Part shown: in pieces, positions 1-12,392 of the stretch
How the letters are laid out: the number at the start of each line of letters is the position of its first letter
How positions within the stretch are numbered: position 1 is the stretch's first letter
NCBI RefSeq assembly: GCF_025024155.1
Contig: NW_026251761.1
Coordinates: forward strand, 207,885 to 271,884
Direction: 5' to 3'
DNA from: Gamsiella multidivaricata
Taxonomy: Eukaryota > Mortierellomycota > Mortierellomycetes > Mortierellales > Mortierellaceae
Length of the DNA stretch: 64,000 bases
Notes under the pieces: generated by a model
Seen by the model: the letters and a program-made list of their open reading frames with translations, nothing else
Told to the model about the DNA's origin: nothing
Databases searched by the model: none
Program-made: the position numbers and the translations under genes

Positions 1-124
1 TTTTTTTTTTTTAGTGGTCGTTTTTATAAAAAAAATGCGTTCAGAGTTGAGTGAACTTTAAATTATACATGAGAATATAGACGAGTGTCCGCGACCAAAA
101 TTCAACAGTCGTTCTTCGGCGAAC

Positions 125-131
125 GCGACTT

Positions 132-172
<41 letters not shown>

Positions 173-197
173 GTGTGTTCAATCCACACAAGTCGCA
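125..197 (+). tRNA. tRNA-Phe (anticodon GAA)
   Basis: A 73-nt cloverleaf. The acceptor stem GCGACTT pairs with AAGTCGC, followed by discriminator A at 197. The D arm reads AGCTCAGTTGGGAGAGC. The anticodon stem TCAGA/TCTGA encloses loop CTGAAGA, giving anticodon GAA (Phe). The T arm contains the B box GTTCAATCC. There is no anticodon-loop intron and CCA is not encoded, as expected for a nuclear eukaryotic tRNA. The layout follows yeast cytosolic tRNA-Phe closely. A T-rich stretch at about 204-210 downstream can serve as the Pol III terminator. Confidence 0.97.
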
Positions 198-338
198 AGT
201 ATATTTTTTTGCCCGTTTTAAACGGCTGCCTCCTTTTTTTTGCCGTTGAGTGGTTGTGAATGAGACGCTGACTGTACCTGAAATTGGTTACTTCGTGCCT
301 ATTTCTTCAACTTCTTCCTCGCACTCACACTCATTTCA

Positions 339-1119
339 ATGGCTTCTCGAAACTTCATCACCCACGGCCGCAAGATCGTTGCGATCGGCCGCAATTTCAG
401 CGAGCACGCTAAAGAGCTCGGCAACGCCGTTCCCAAGGCCCCATTCTTCTTCCTCAAGCCCACCTCCTCCTACATTTCCAACCTCCAACCGATCGAGGTC
501 CCCGCAGGATGTGAAGTCCATCACGAAGTTGAGCTCGGTGTCGTCATCGGGAAAGACGGTCGGGACATCCCCGCATCCGAGGCGCATAAGCATATTGCGG
601 GGTATACCCTGGCTTTAGACATGACTGCACGCAACCTGCAGGATGTCGCCAAGAAGGCGGGTTTGCCCTGGAGTGCAGCAAAGGGCTATGATACTTTCAC
701 GCCCGTGGGAGAGTTGATCCCGAAGGAGCAGATTCCGGATACGAACAATGTCGATTTGAAGCTCACGATCGACGGGATCACGAAGCAGAACGGAAACACC
801 AAGGATATGATTTTCAAGTAAATCTATCTCATCGTCGCGAACACAACACAACGTGTGTGTGTGTCTATGTTTTTTTTATGCACCTTTTGAATTGCATTAA
901 CGTGTCTCGCCGTTGCTTGTTGCTGCTAGGGTCCCTATGCTGATCGAATATGTCTCATCAATCATGAAGCTGCAAGAGGGCGATGTCATCTTGACAGGAA
1001 CCCCTGCCGGTGTCGGTCCCATCAAGCCTGGCGAGACCGTCGCCTGCGAACTTGGTACCGAGGGCAAGATCCTCTCCCAGCTCAAGTTCCCTGTCATCGA
1101 ACGCCCCAAGAAGGTCTAA
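339..1119 (+). CDS. FAHD1-type acylpyruvase / oxaloacetate decarboxylase
   Basis: Two exons, 339-817 and 930-1119, joined across a 112-bp GT-AG intron (codon AA|G), give a 222-aa protein. This is close to the size of animal FAHD1. The protein is a single fumarylacetoacetate-hydrolase fold. It has the N-terminal IGRNFSEHAKELG segment, the metal-binding acidic pair in HHEVELGVVIG, the lysine-bearing SAAKGYDTF segment and the C-terminal GDVILTGTPAGVGP motif. FAHD1 enzymes cleave acylpyruvates and decarboxylate oxaloacetate, usually in mitochondria. The N-terminus here is short and not an obvious presequence, so localisation is open. A YisK-type bacterial relative of the same fold is a less likely alternative because length and motifs follow the eukaryotic subgroup. 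The start ATG is preceded by a pyrimidine-rich leader about 200 bp after the tRNA. Confidence 0.93.
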
Positions 1120-1317
1120 AACGCGCGCGCACACACGAGTCATACAGCCCCTATTTCTTCGCTGCTCAATAAAACATTCGATCTACAACCTTCTTTATTG
1201 GAGAAGATGCATATTATTATGCGATACATGTATAGCGCGCAAGGACACGAATGGGTAATAAGGGAGAGCAAGAATCTATGTGACCTATCTGCTCGGATCT
1301 AATGCTTCTTCTTTTTA

Positions 1318-4113
1318 CTAGCTCGAGCCGCTACCGCTTTCTGAGCCTCCAGATGGCCTGTTCCCGGTTTTGTAATGCGTCTGGCAGTACGGTTTTCCGC
1401 TCTCGACATAATACGACATACCGTCGAACCCGATATGACAGACCTACAGAGCCAATGAGATGCATAGACAGAAAACGAGTGAACAAATCGTCCTAAGAAA
1501 CAAGCAGCTTACAAAAGGCATAGACCAGTGAACATCACTTACAGTGCATCCGAAGCAATCACGGTGCCATTTTCCTTTCAAGGCGCTGATAAAGTCGCCC
1601 TGGATTGGACCCTGGCATCCCGAGCACTTTGGCGCAAACAGTCGCAGGTAATCTTTCTCGCAGTATGGGTAATCGTCATGCACCATGTATCCATCCTCAT
1701 CAAATGGATCACCACACTCCCGACAGAAAAAGTGACCCGGATGCCAGCTCTTTCCTAACGCCGTCAAACATTCCTATGTGAACAAAGAAACATCATCAGA
1801 CACGTTTACAAAAATCCATGCCCACCATCTTAACATAGCGATAATTAAAGTCATCGCATCAATTAACAGAAAGGATTCGAAGCGACTTACGTTTTCAATG
1901 GCAGAATTGCAGTGTCCGCACTTGGGACTGAACTTCTCGTGGTAATCCAAGTGGCAATACGGCAATCCGTCCCTTTGGAAAAACTGAACATGCTCCAAGT
2001 TCTGGTCACACACACAGCACACAAAGTGATCTGAATGCCAGCGCTTGCCCATCGCTGTGATCATCATTCCCGAAATCGGTTCGTCGCAACTTGCACAAGT
2101 GAATGCAGTCTGGTTTTTTGCTCTTGCCCCTGATCCTGACTTGTTGGAGCCAGAGCTGCTGTTCCGAGACGGGTTTGCAGACGATGTTGGCGTCGTATCG
2201 ATCACTGGCACCGGCTTTTCTTCGACCAGAATCTCCTTGGATGTATCCTCTGCCAGAGGGATCATCGTCTGCAGGTCCTCTTGCTCGGCAATGCATTTGC
2301 TGTCGTGCTCGATATCGATCTGTGCAGGGCCTTGGTTGTACATCTGCAGCATGGGCGCAGCAGGGTGTGATGGTGGCGTTTCCGGTCTGGTCTGTGGGAG
2401 TTCCCTACTCAGGTGTATTTCCGGAGTGGTCGTCACTGGGGTTGGGCTCTGTGAGGCCGATCCCACGCCCATATCCAGTGGTTTCCTCGAAGTCGGAGTA
2501 GCCGAACGCAGCGTCGCTGGCTTTGGTCTTTTTAAAGCAGGATCCTTGTTCAGAGTGCCGACGGCTTTGCGAGTCGTCCAGGGATTAGGCTTGGCAGTCG
2601 TAGTCGCTGCTATACCCGTCGGACTAATCACAGAGCTGGTAGTAGTCTTTGGTGGAGCGGTCTTTGGACTGGACATGTTACTCTCCTTTCCGTCCGTAGC
2701 GATGGCGTTGGTCTTTGCAGGGTTGTCTCGCATAGTTACAGGGGCTGCGGTAACAGGTTTTTTGGATGAGGTGGTGGTTGCCATAACCGTTGAGCTGGAT
2801 GGAGGATTTAATTTGAAGACACCATTGGTGTTGGACCGCATCGATGGAGTGCTAGCGGCAGAGGAAAGTATAGGTGACGCTGCGCTCTTGCGTCGGAATT
2901 CTCTTGGTGGAGGCAAGGGCACCCTGTCATCCTCTTCTTCTGAGTTTTCTGCTGTAGTTGGTGGCCTCACCTGTGAATCCCGGGGTTTAGCTGGCTTTTT
3001 CATGTGGATATCCAGCTGGGGGGTATGGGACCTTACTGGTGTAACGCTTTCGATGGGTGTGTATGGCCGCGATGGACTCTTCACGGGAGACTCTCTTGGC
3101 GGAGGGTCTGGAACCCAATCGCCTTCCTGGTCATCGTTCGTATTCTCAATTCCAGCCCTGGGCGGATTAACGACCGTGTACTTTGGGATGTCGACAATAG
3201 GCACAATCCGCGGCGTGATTGTTTTCGAGGCTGGTGATCCTGAAGCCGGGACTTGCATATGGGATGCAATTGGACTCTGATGATGGGGCGATGGTGTCGG
3301 TGAAGGCTGGTATCCATGGGCTGCTGCATGGGCGATATGCTGCTGTCGAAGATACTCCTGCTGTTGTTGATATTGCTGCTGTTGCTGCTGCTGCAACTGC
3401 AGATACTGCTCTTGACTGAGGTGCATAGAGTGCTGTTGCTGGTGATTGTGGTTCTGGCTGTTGTGGTAAAACTGCTGAGGGATCGAGTGATGATCCCCAT
3501 ATCCATTTGGATGTTGCTGTTGATAGTGTGCTCCCATGCCATATCCTGCGGTAGACCATGTTTGTGAATGTCCTGGACCGTACCCAGGCTGTCCATGCAT
3601 GGCTCCAAAATGCTGCGAATGGCCATTGGCCATGCCAGGGCTTTGTCGATACAGGGGATCCTCTGGTCCATAGTTATCCGAGCCCATTGACTCCATGACG
3701 GGCTCGACACCTGTCTCCCCCATAGATTCTAAGACAGGGCTTGAGGATCCTGGACTCACGGTGGTGGGGGTGGAGGAAAGACTGAGGTTCTTGACAGCAT
3801 GGTCGAGTTGTATGGATGTTGGGGTCATTGGTGAGACAAGGCTTGTAGAGGAATTGTTGTTCTGGAAGATCTTTCGACTGCTGGCCATGGCACCGAAGGT
3901 CGGGGGACGAGGGCCCGTGAGGGTGGAGCGGGATTTTGTAGTGCCATTCGTGCCCAGTTCTCCGGACTGGCTGTGCACCTTTTGCAGGTACATGTCTATT
4001 GAAAATGACATCATAAATCTCGTGTCAACAAAACCAGTGCTCATAATATGGAGGTGCGTCTGTAGCACTAAGAGAGAGGACTTACTGAGCTGGTCCTTGG
4101 TGATATATGACAT
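1318..4113 (-). CDS. paxillin-like protein with three C-terminal LIM domains
   Basis: Four exons (4113-4086, 3995-1891, 1773-1543, 1443-1318) separated by introns of 90, 117 and 99 bp give 829 aa. Residues 1 to about 640 are disordered, rich in Pro, Ser and Gln with a poly-Gln run. A possible LD-like motif, LDHAVKNL, lies at 73-80. Three adjacent Zn-binding LIM domains follow, starting near 643 (CASC), 702 (CGHC) and 761 (CSGC), each with the C-x2-C...H-x2-C / C-x2-C...C-x2-C/D spacing. The third is completed only by the last exon, which encodes CHIGFDGMSYY and a short Gly/Ser tail. LIM1-LIM2 is split by an intron at SAIEN/ECLTA. Fungal paxillin-like proteins act at polarised growth sites and septa as Rho-pathway scaffolds; that role is inferred from the family. 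Confidence 0.9.
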
Positions 4114-6947
4114 TTCTGTAGAGTGGAAGAGGAGGGGATAGGGAGAGTGTCGCCAGGGGGGATGAGGGGGGAGCAAGGCCGACACTGCGTAAGGTGAGTT
4201 GAGTTGAGTTGAGTGAGTTGGGTTGGGTTGGTTGGGTTGGTTTGGGCAGGGTTGGAAGAGGTGATTCGCAATGGAGGGATGAGCGAGGATGGAGCGGGGA
4301 GGTGGATCGGGATGGAGACTAGTGGAAAAAGAAGAAAGGAGGAGAGAAAGAAGAAAGAAAGTGTTCAGTCAGGGCATGCCAGGTCAGGGTCGGGTCATAG
4401 CCCGGCGAAGTACCATTACCATTACGACAGTGACTCGCATGGTCATGTCACCCACAAAATAGGGGTTCGTCATAAAAATTAGATCCCAATGGACACAATA
4501 AAACCCCTGGATAAAGAATAAAAAGAGCGAATGCCCGATGGCGAGTGGGGGATGACGAACATGGCTCTAATGTCCTTTTGTTTGCCGAATAAATAGAAAA
4601 GGCACATCCAAACGGTTCTTCACATCCACACTGACCAGGTCTGATTGCTATTGTTGGATGTCTATAGAAAATAATGCGTTTTGTGTGGTCGTTCTTGAGA
4701 ACGGCGCGCTCCACGGACCAATGATGATTCTCGAAATTGATGATTGATCTCTTGGCGTCCTAAAGAAAGCACCGTCTCGGCAGCTGCGGGTTCATGTTTG
4801 ATATCCCTTCGCAGAGTTGGATATGTATCTTGACATATTGGACGTCGATCGCTACCTAAAGGTATTTATGGCATCGCTAGCGTTGACAGATACGAGTGAG
4901 CAATGCATCGAATACAGGGTCAACAAGACGTTATACATTGTCGTACAGTACATGTAGTGGCCTCTGCGCTGACTGTTGTCTTTCTCCTTGTGGCGATCAT
5001 AGACGTATTCTCGGCGTTGTGTGTCAAGGATGAGCAAGACATGGCACAGTATCTCAGGTCTCATTTGCTGGGCCCCCAAAAAGAATGGTGGGCTACATAC
5101 TTCCTTATTGAGCGACAGGCAGGTCGCCAATATCTACTCGCAAATACAGGGTTCAAATTGACATCAAAACATTCCTGGCTCTACCAGAAGGAACTCCCGA
5201 TTCGATGTATCACCGAGTTTTCTCCGCCAGCTTTTCGAGAGAGCAGAGACGGAAAGAAGGCACGGTTAGTGAGGACACAACAACCTTTTTAAGATAATCC
5301 ATTCAGATCTCTAAACAAAGATATCGCAATAATAATTATAAAAACGCGTCCTTTCGCGATAACCATCGTCTGAATAGCGTTTATAGTTATCACTTCGGTG
5401 CGCCACACGTCAGACCGAAGTTAAAGTTCGGCATGAAAAAAAAGTTTTTAATGGATGAACTAGACCGCGCTGAATCTATGCTTTGCAAGAAGTCAGGTTG
5501 TATTTTATCTTTACGCTACAATGCATTATGGGGAGCCTGGATGCGATAGGTAGCTCTTGACCTGGCTCCACGAGCAATGTTGTGTGGGCGCGAAAGCTGC
5601 AGTCAATTGGGTTTCGGACTAACAGCTCGCGGGTAAGAGAGAGTTGCTTGTAGACCAAAGGACACAGTTTTGTGGGCCAGCCTGTTCTATCTGCCTTTGA
5701 ATTGAGCAATAGTGCGATGCTGCCGGTGTCGTTGTTTCGTCTTAGTGCTCTCTACCAGACTTCAGCGGCTCGTTAAATTGCATTAAAATTGACCCACAGG
5801 TTTGCTATTCATTCCTTTGGACAAAAAGAGCCTCGAAAATAAGAGCACACGGTCTTTTACCCTTCAATCCCAATGGCATCGAGATATGAATGTACATTCA
5901 TGTTCATGCATGCGCGTTCCTTGTGCCACTTTCATGAAACGCTGAGCAAAGAGAGGATTAAAGAGATGGGCAATGAGAGCTGCGATGCAAGATGGTTAAT
6001 GGGGATACAAATGAAAGCCATTTTCCAGAAAAAAGAGGAGCTGATATTCGATTAGTGCCACTTCAGTCGCAGCGTATAATTGATCGTTTTATCGTTTGCA
6101 CGGCTAGGACTGGAGTGTAACAACGCGGGAATGAGGGTCCTGTCGCGGGGTTTTCTTTCCTGGTTCCTGAAAATCATCCGAAAGTATCACAAACGCGAAT
6201 AACACGCGTCCTATCCTTTTTTTTTTCTCAGGAACAACCGTTGCGTTACCAATGTTTCCATGGCACTCCTCTTTCGTGGGTTCCGGCTAGCTTCCTCTCA
6301 TCTTTTTTCGAATATGGCGTTACAATGAGGCTGTTGCTCCAGGGAGCAAAAGATAAAAAAAAAAGAGATGGGGCCTTAGGCTGTCTGAAGAAAAGCATTC
6401 TGCTCACCTGCACATGTGCATGGAAGGAGACTATGGTAGTGGTTTGATAGGTGGTATAGCATATCAATATTGACACTCACGGAGCCATTGTAGTCAGCCC
6501 ATTGAGGCTACCCATACAAGTATTCTTTTTCCCGGCTACTTTGTTTCTTCCTTCTTCCTCCTCCTCCTTCCTCCTTCTCTGCATGACTACTCCACTACCC
6601 TCGCTTCATCCCTCGTCCACATCCATCTCACCAACGCTCCGCATGACTTTTTGAAAAGATCCACACCTCACGCATCCACCCATCATCTGTCTTTTCTTTA
6701 CCTCCTATATGATCATCTCACCTGAGAAAGGACCACACAGTAACCCGAGACCTGAATAAACCAACAACATAAAAAACGACCGAGGTAACCTTTTCTTTTA
6801 TGATACCTCCTTAACCATTGCGGCGTGCACTCCACGTAGATTCTTTAAAAACGAACACCTTTGCCGACCTTAACTTCCCCAATTGCTTTTACAGATAGCA
6901 TTTGCTCACACCTACACCAGACCTATACCCCCTCTTCACACTTCGTC
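4114..6947. other. gene-free divergent intergenic region
   Basis: This 2.8-kb stretch lies between two divergently transcribed genes and should hold both promoters. It starts with the LIM gene leader and a GAGTT/GGGTT-rich repeat. I see no convincing spliced gene. A 129-codon open frame at 4903-5292 (+) has one hydrophobic segment (VVASALTVVFLLVAIIDVF) but no recognisable family or start context, so I do not call it. A perfect 8-bp inverted repeat with a 14-nt loop lies at 5392-5421. Pyrimidine-rich sequence from about 6530 to 6750 is typical of a fungal promoter/leader for the downstream gene. Confidence 0.5.
4196..4243. repeat. GAGTT/GGGTT short tandem repeat
   Basis: Degenerate 5-bp tandem repeat on the + strand, first GAGTT units and then GGGTT units. 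It sits about 90 bp upstream of the LIM-protein start codon, in the likely promoter or leader. It is not a canonical TTAGGG telomeric array. Confidence 0.6.
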
Positions 6948-9387
6948 ATGGTCGATCATCCTGACCATTCTGCCCAGCCCTATCCTGGCGCCCAGAGGCA
7001 CCAGCAGCAACAGCACCAGCACCATCAACACCACCACCACCATTCGTCCCAGTCTTCGTCTCAGTCGCAGCAGCAACAGCCTCGCCAGCAGCTGCATCCT
7101 CAGCACCTGCAATCGCATCGAGAACAAAACCACTACTCCTCTCACACTCAGAGGGCCTATCACCACCATCACCAGGATATCCAGGGCCCTCTGTCTGCAG
7201 GTGTCATCGAGGGCCACCGCGCGTTCCCTAGCTTCCACGGTAGCCTACACAATCGTCCTCGCCCAACACTCGGGGCAACATCGTACCCCAACATGACTGT
7301 AGCTGACATCCTGGAACGGTACCAGGATGCACACAAAGACTTTTTGGTATCGATCCTCAACGCCAAAGCCAAGGAAGACGAGGTAACGGGCTTGAGTCTC
7401 TTTGTTTCAGGATGATTCATCCATTGTGTCCGAGGGACCTTAAATGTCCTGAAACGGATGGGTTGGATCGGGGACCCTGTTGTGACAGGACAAACGCAAA
7501 TGCAATAATGGGCGTACATTACTTAAATGACAATAATGCGGCATGACACAGACAGACACGCCTTTGTCGGTCTCAAACGACGAAAGAATGATCAAGGATG
7601 ACCCAATGTCTGCAGCAGCCCCATTGACCATTGACGCCTATATCTCTACACGTTCATGTCTTCTGACCGTATGATTAGCGGAAAGCTGAGGAGGAACGTT
7701 ACAAGACCGAGCAGATTCGTCTGCAGTCCAAGCAGCTGGAACTGGATCTCGCATTGGAGAAACGACGGGGATCGCCCCCAGTAGCAGCGGCAACAACAGT
7801 GGCAGCAACAGGCAAGTACCGCCTGTATTATTCTGCCTTTGGTCCCCTCCATGCAATAGAACGTTTGCCACGCTCTTGGCATTAAAGGGGTGCCTTGATT
7901 GCTGCTGGCATATTCTTCGCCAGCACCATTCATAGACATATCCGGCCTGTTTTTTCTTTCCATGAATGTGAACGTGTTCACTCCTGTGGTACTCCCCCCA
8001 CCTCCTTTTTGTTCTTGTATACAAAGGTGGCAATGAGAGCCGCTGGTCAAAGCTGACGACGAGATGCACATGCATGCTCGACTCGACGTGCTACACAGCC
8101 CATTTTTCCTTTCGCTTGCATCGTTTTTCCGCCCTGTACGGCGTATAGGTACAAAAAACGCACCTAAAAAAGGGAGGGAATCATTGGGGGGGAGGGGGGG
8201 GGCATTCATTTTTAATTTATTAGATACGCTAAGCTGACCCTTGTTTCTTGTTGTCTTTCCTGCATCTTCCAGGACGCCCATACGCCCCCGCAAGTACCAC
8301 AGATTCGACCAGTGCCCACTATTCCGCCTCCTCAGCGCCCTATCGCTCGGCCTATCCCACACCATCCGCAACAGAGTCCTCACATCAACAGTATGGTCGG
8401 CAGTCGTTGCAGCATGACCACCCATACCAGGATCAGGCTCATATGCAACCCAGTCCTCAGGGCAGACCTCCGTCGCTCAAAATCAACACTGCAGTGAGAC
8501 AGAGCTATCCCGCACAGCAACAGCAGCATCCGTCCTCCTCCCAACGAGTTTCTCCACAGCATACTGGGTCTTTGCTACCACTGCCTCAGCAAGGCCCACC
8601 CTCGAGCAAGGCCTCTGGGCGACATTATGCCTTGCCTGCTCTCTCATCTTCGTCCGCTCAGTCCTCGCCCGTGACGAACCTGGATTATCAATCCCATATA
8701 CCACCTCCCCTGACACCCAAGGACAATGATATTTCCCCGACGTCGGCCCTGTCCCCAGCAGCAGGCCAAAATTTGAAGCGCAAGTCGATCCACCACGATG
8801 CAGTCATGGACGCCGTCAGAGCGAAGGTCCTTCGAAATGCAGGGCAAAGTCAACAGCAACGGGAGCAGCTTCACAAGAAGGCGAGCATGGACTCTGCACA
8901 CCGTCGCAGGGTGCAGCGTCAGAACAGTTCACCCGACAGATCCAAAAGGGCAGTAGAGAGCAGCAATGGCAACGGCGCATCGACAATGGCTGGTCCAAAG
9001 TCGAAGTACGGATCTGCAACCAGTCCATCAAGACAGTACAGCTTTGAGGGTAGATCTGAGGGTGTCCCGATGCCTCTATCAGGATCACCCGCTTCACCGT
9101 CGACCCCAACATCTGCCAATATCGGCTCTAGCCGCTCACGCTCGTCAACCCCACCTTCAGCAGCAGCAGCAGCAGTAGTAGCAGCGTCAAGGGCACCACT
9201 TGGGTCAGTTGCATCGACAGCCAACAGGTCTCCCCGACAGGATGGGCACAATGGATACGTCAGGAATTCTATTCGCGAGAACCACTCAGACGACGCCCAT
9301 TCTTCTGGAGAAGACGAAAAGATGGCTATGAAATACGAGATGGATCGCACACGACCTGATCGATCCTCGGAGATTGGAGGTAAATAA
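6948..9387 (+). CDS. Gln/His-rich protein with a short conserved coiled coil, function unknown
   Basis: Three exons: 6948-7382, 7679-7811 and 8273-9387, giving 560 aa. I chose the ATG at 6948 because the open frame upstream begins at a TTG, not an ATG. Residues about 20-90 are His/Gln-rich. The best-conserved-looking part spans exons 1 and 2: NMTVADILERYQDAHK runs into a charged helix (KAEEERYKTEQIRLQSKQLE) that should form a coiled coil. The C-terminal half is Ser/Pro/Gln-rich disorder with a short poly-Ala run and basic patches (LKRKS, RSKRA). Intron 2 uses a GC donor (ACAG/GCAAGT); the only in-frame join with exon 3 needs it. A downstream alternative splice at about 9381 to 9491 would change only the last few residues. 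Such proteins are often nuclear regulators in fungi, but I do not recognise the family. Confidence 0.75.
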
Positions 9388-10174
9388 AGAGGCACAGAAC
9401 ACTAATTTGTTTTCATGGTACCATTGATAGAGGGATGCTACGGTATCCGCTTTGCTGACTAATAATCCTATTTGTTTTGAAATATATAGTGCTCGCGAAC
9501 TGATCCTACAAATATGAACATGTGGCGACCGACAGGTTCTAAAAGTGCAAAGACGATGCAGGACGGAACCAGCCTTGACGCCATGACGAATCTCACGAGC
9601 CCCCCCCCCTACCCCCTACCCCCTCCATTTTGATGGTTACAATCTGTCTGCGGTCGTGCGATCCGCAGGCAACACTCCTCTTCCTTTCTTCCTTTTATTT
9701 AGTGTACTATGCCTTCACGTTTTATTTTTTTTAGCATGAAAGCCGTGCCGGTCATGGCTTCATATCTCTCGTAGACCGTTTTTTATGCTATACCACCCTT
9801 CGCTTAATATTTCCCCACCACGTTTTCCTTTTACTCCTTTTTGCTGTCCATTTAATGTCTCATGCAATTAATAAGAACGATGCAATGTCTTTCAATGATA
9901 AAAAAAAATCGTACTTGGTTCATTCAAGTCAAGGGGTTATTTTGCCACCAAAAATGAGTGATGACTTGCATATTTGTGGCTTGAGGCAGTGTTTATATTT
10001 TTTTTTTTCTTTCTTTTTTTCTTGAGGCCATAGAAACCTTTGCATGCAGTCTTGAAGCGACCGCTCGTCGGCATCCTATATACATCCTTACGCCCATCCC
10101 ACCCCTTTTGTCCCTCGGGAAAAGAAGCATCATATCAATACAGGCCCTTACAGAATATCACACGTCTCACAACC
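9388..10174. other. intergenic, 3' region and promoter
   Basis: No gene is visible in this 787-bp stretch between two + strand genes. It holds a C-rich run at 9601-9625, a 7-8 A tract near 9900 and T-rich sequence near 10000-10020 that probably belong to the 3' region of the upstream gene and the promoter of UTP18. Confidence 0.5.
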
Positions 10175-12227
10175 ATGGCACCCAAGGCAAAAAAATCCAA
10201 GGGCGCCTCGACGGAGTCGTCGTCGTCATCAACTAAGAACTTGGGGAAGACCAACGTCCGGCCTGCCACCCACATGGCCGAAGGCCGTTTCACCGCTCGG
10301 GGTTATGCCACACCCAAGAACAAACCCAACAACAATGATGACTTGAAACCCAAGGAAAAATCCGAGGTCGAGCTTGAGAACTTGATCTTTGGTGATAATG
10401 AAGACTTGATTGGTGAGACACTCTCGAGGGCTGGACACGAGTTGAGCAGCGACGAAGAAGGCGATGCATTGGATGAGTTTGATTACGATGCCGAGGAAGA
10501 AGTGGATGCGGGTGGTCAGGATATGTTCTTTATGGATACAGGACCAACACCCGTAATGAGGGAAGAAATTGACGAAGATGAGCAGGATGACAAGGATGAG
10601 GATGAGGATGAGGATATGGACAAGGATCAGGAGGAATCGAACGCTTCAGAGGATGAGGGATCAAATATCGACCGACTCTCAGGTACGTTGTCATTTCAAT
10701 AAGGATGTTGTCAGAAGAATTCTACTTTTCGATTTTGAGCAACTGTGAAAAAACTAACATCGAATCGTGTCGTGTTATATATTGCATCGCCTTGTAGAAA
10801 TCTACAGAGGAAAGCCAGCATGGGTGGACGAGGATGACAAGACTCTGTCGATCTCGCTAAAATCCGTGAACCGGTTGAAGAAGTTACGCAAGGAAGAGGC
10901 CGAAGATATTGTCAACGGCGTCGATTACGAGCAGAGATTGAGAAGACAGTAAGTGGACTCACTCCCACATGCCGTACCAAATTGCATCCAAGCGGAGCGC
11001 ACCCATGCATACCTGTCCTGTCTTCTTATTCACATGGAGCCTCTTCTTTGCTTCGTTCTTCCCAGATTTGAAAAGGTGTACCCAGTTCCTAATTGGGCTC
11101 TTCCAGAAGGCTCGCGGAAACGTCGTCGTCGTGGAGCAGGAGCAGGAGCAGGATCAGATTCTGACGAATACTCGGACGAGGAACTGGAGCAGGAGGACAA
11201 CTCGATCTTGACGACCAGCAAGGGCTTCCTCGAGAAATCAACGAGACTCAGGATTATGTCTCCGGAATCCATCGTTGTCACCCGCGTCAAGAACGCCAAT
11301 CAGATGGGTTACTCTAAATCCGTCATCCAATCCGTGGAGTTCCACCCTAACGGCCAAATGCTGCTCACCGCTGGATTCGACAGGACCTTGCGACTCTTCC
11401 AAATCGACGGCAAGCTGAACCAGATGATGCAGTCGGTCTTCTATAAGGACATGCCGGTCTACATGGCCGCCTTTTCAGCCTCTGGAAACGCGGTCGTGGC
11501 TTCGGGACGGCGCAAATACTTCTATACCTATGACATCGAGGCCGGGAAAGTGGATAAGAGCGACGGTATCTATGGACGAAAGGAAAAGAGTCTAGAAAAG
11601 TTTTCACTCTCGCCGTGCGGTCGGTGGATCGCCTTCATGGGTCGAGATGGTTACATCATCCTCGTCTCGAGCTCGACAAAGCAATGGGTCAAGAACATGA
11701 AGATGAACGGTAACGTACGCGCCGTCGCCTGGTCCTCCGACAGCACTTACCTGTACTCTGTCGGAGGCGATGCAGAGATCTATCAATGGGAGATCAGCTC
11801 TGGAAAATGTCTCCACCGGTTCCTGGACGAGGGCGGATTCAAGCCCACCTGTATAGCGATTTCGCCGAATGACCAGTTCTGGGCCGTCGGATCCAAGAGC
11901 GGCATCGTCAACGTCTACGACCGCACTTGCTTAACGACGTACAAGCCAAAGTCCCTCCGTGCGATCGGCAACTTGACCACGTCTATCCATACCATGCGCT
12001 TCAACCACGACTCTCAGATTTTGGCCATCTCTTCCAAGGCCCGTAAGGACCAGCTTCGACTCGTTCATATCCCCTCACTCAAGGTCTTCCCGAACTGGCC
12101 CACTAGCGGTACCCCACTCTCCTATGTCACCTGCCTGACATTCTCACCAAGGAGCGGATACCTCGCTATTGGAAACGACAAGGGCAAGGTCTTGCTCTAC
12201 CGATTGAACCATTATCCCTCTGCATAG
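10175..12227 (+). CDS. UTP18: U3 snoRNP/SSU-processome WD40 protein UTP18
   Basis: Three exons (10175-10682, 10798-10948, 11066-12227; introns 115 and 117 bp, the first with an ACTAAC branch-like site) give 606 aa, typical for Utp18. The N-terminus is basic (APKAKKSKGA). A long acidic stretch (DEDEQDDKDEDEDEDMDKD) and the conserved AWVDEDD segment follow. From about residue 290 a C-terminal WD40 propeller begins (SVIQSVEFHPNGQMLLTAGF; LFQIDGK; AVAWSSDSTYLYSVGGDAEI) and ends in GNDKGKVLLYRLNHY. Utp18 belongs to the UTP-B subcomplex that joins the U3-containing 90S pre-ribosome in the nucleolus for 18S rRNA maturation. Acidic N-terminal motifs in family members recruit the Mtr4 helicase. It is convergent with IRE1, with 165 bp between stop codons. 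Confidence 0.95.
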
Positions 12228-12392
12228 AACGCCCATACATTATACTAGTACTCATTATAAAACAAAAACATGTTCAATATAAACAACTGTTGTTCCTTGC
12301 ATTTTCCCATTCAATAATATGCAATCACTCTGATCTATATGCTCGTTTTGGCCGTTTGCTTGTTAAGTTAATTGTTCATTGTTCAAATGCTC

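Noticed and set aside
2045..3280. 411-codon open frame opposite the LIM gene
   Set aside because: Antisense shadow of the LIM-protein coding exon, caused by its biased codon use; no domain seen.
4903..5292. 129-codon open frame with one hydrophobic segment
   Set aside because: No recognisable family, no supporting splice or start context, and overlapping open frames on the other strand; it could be chance.
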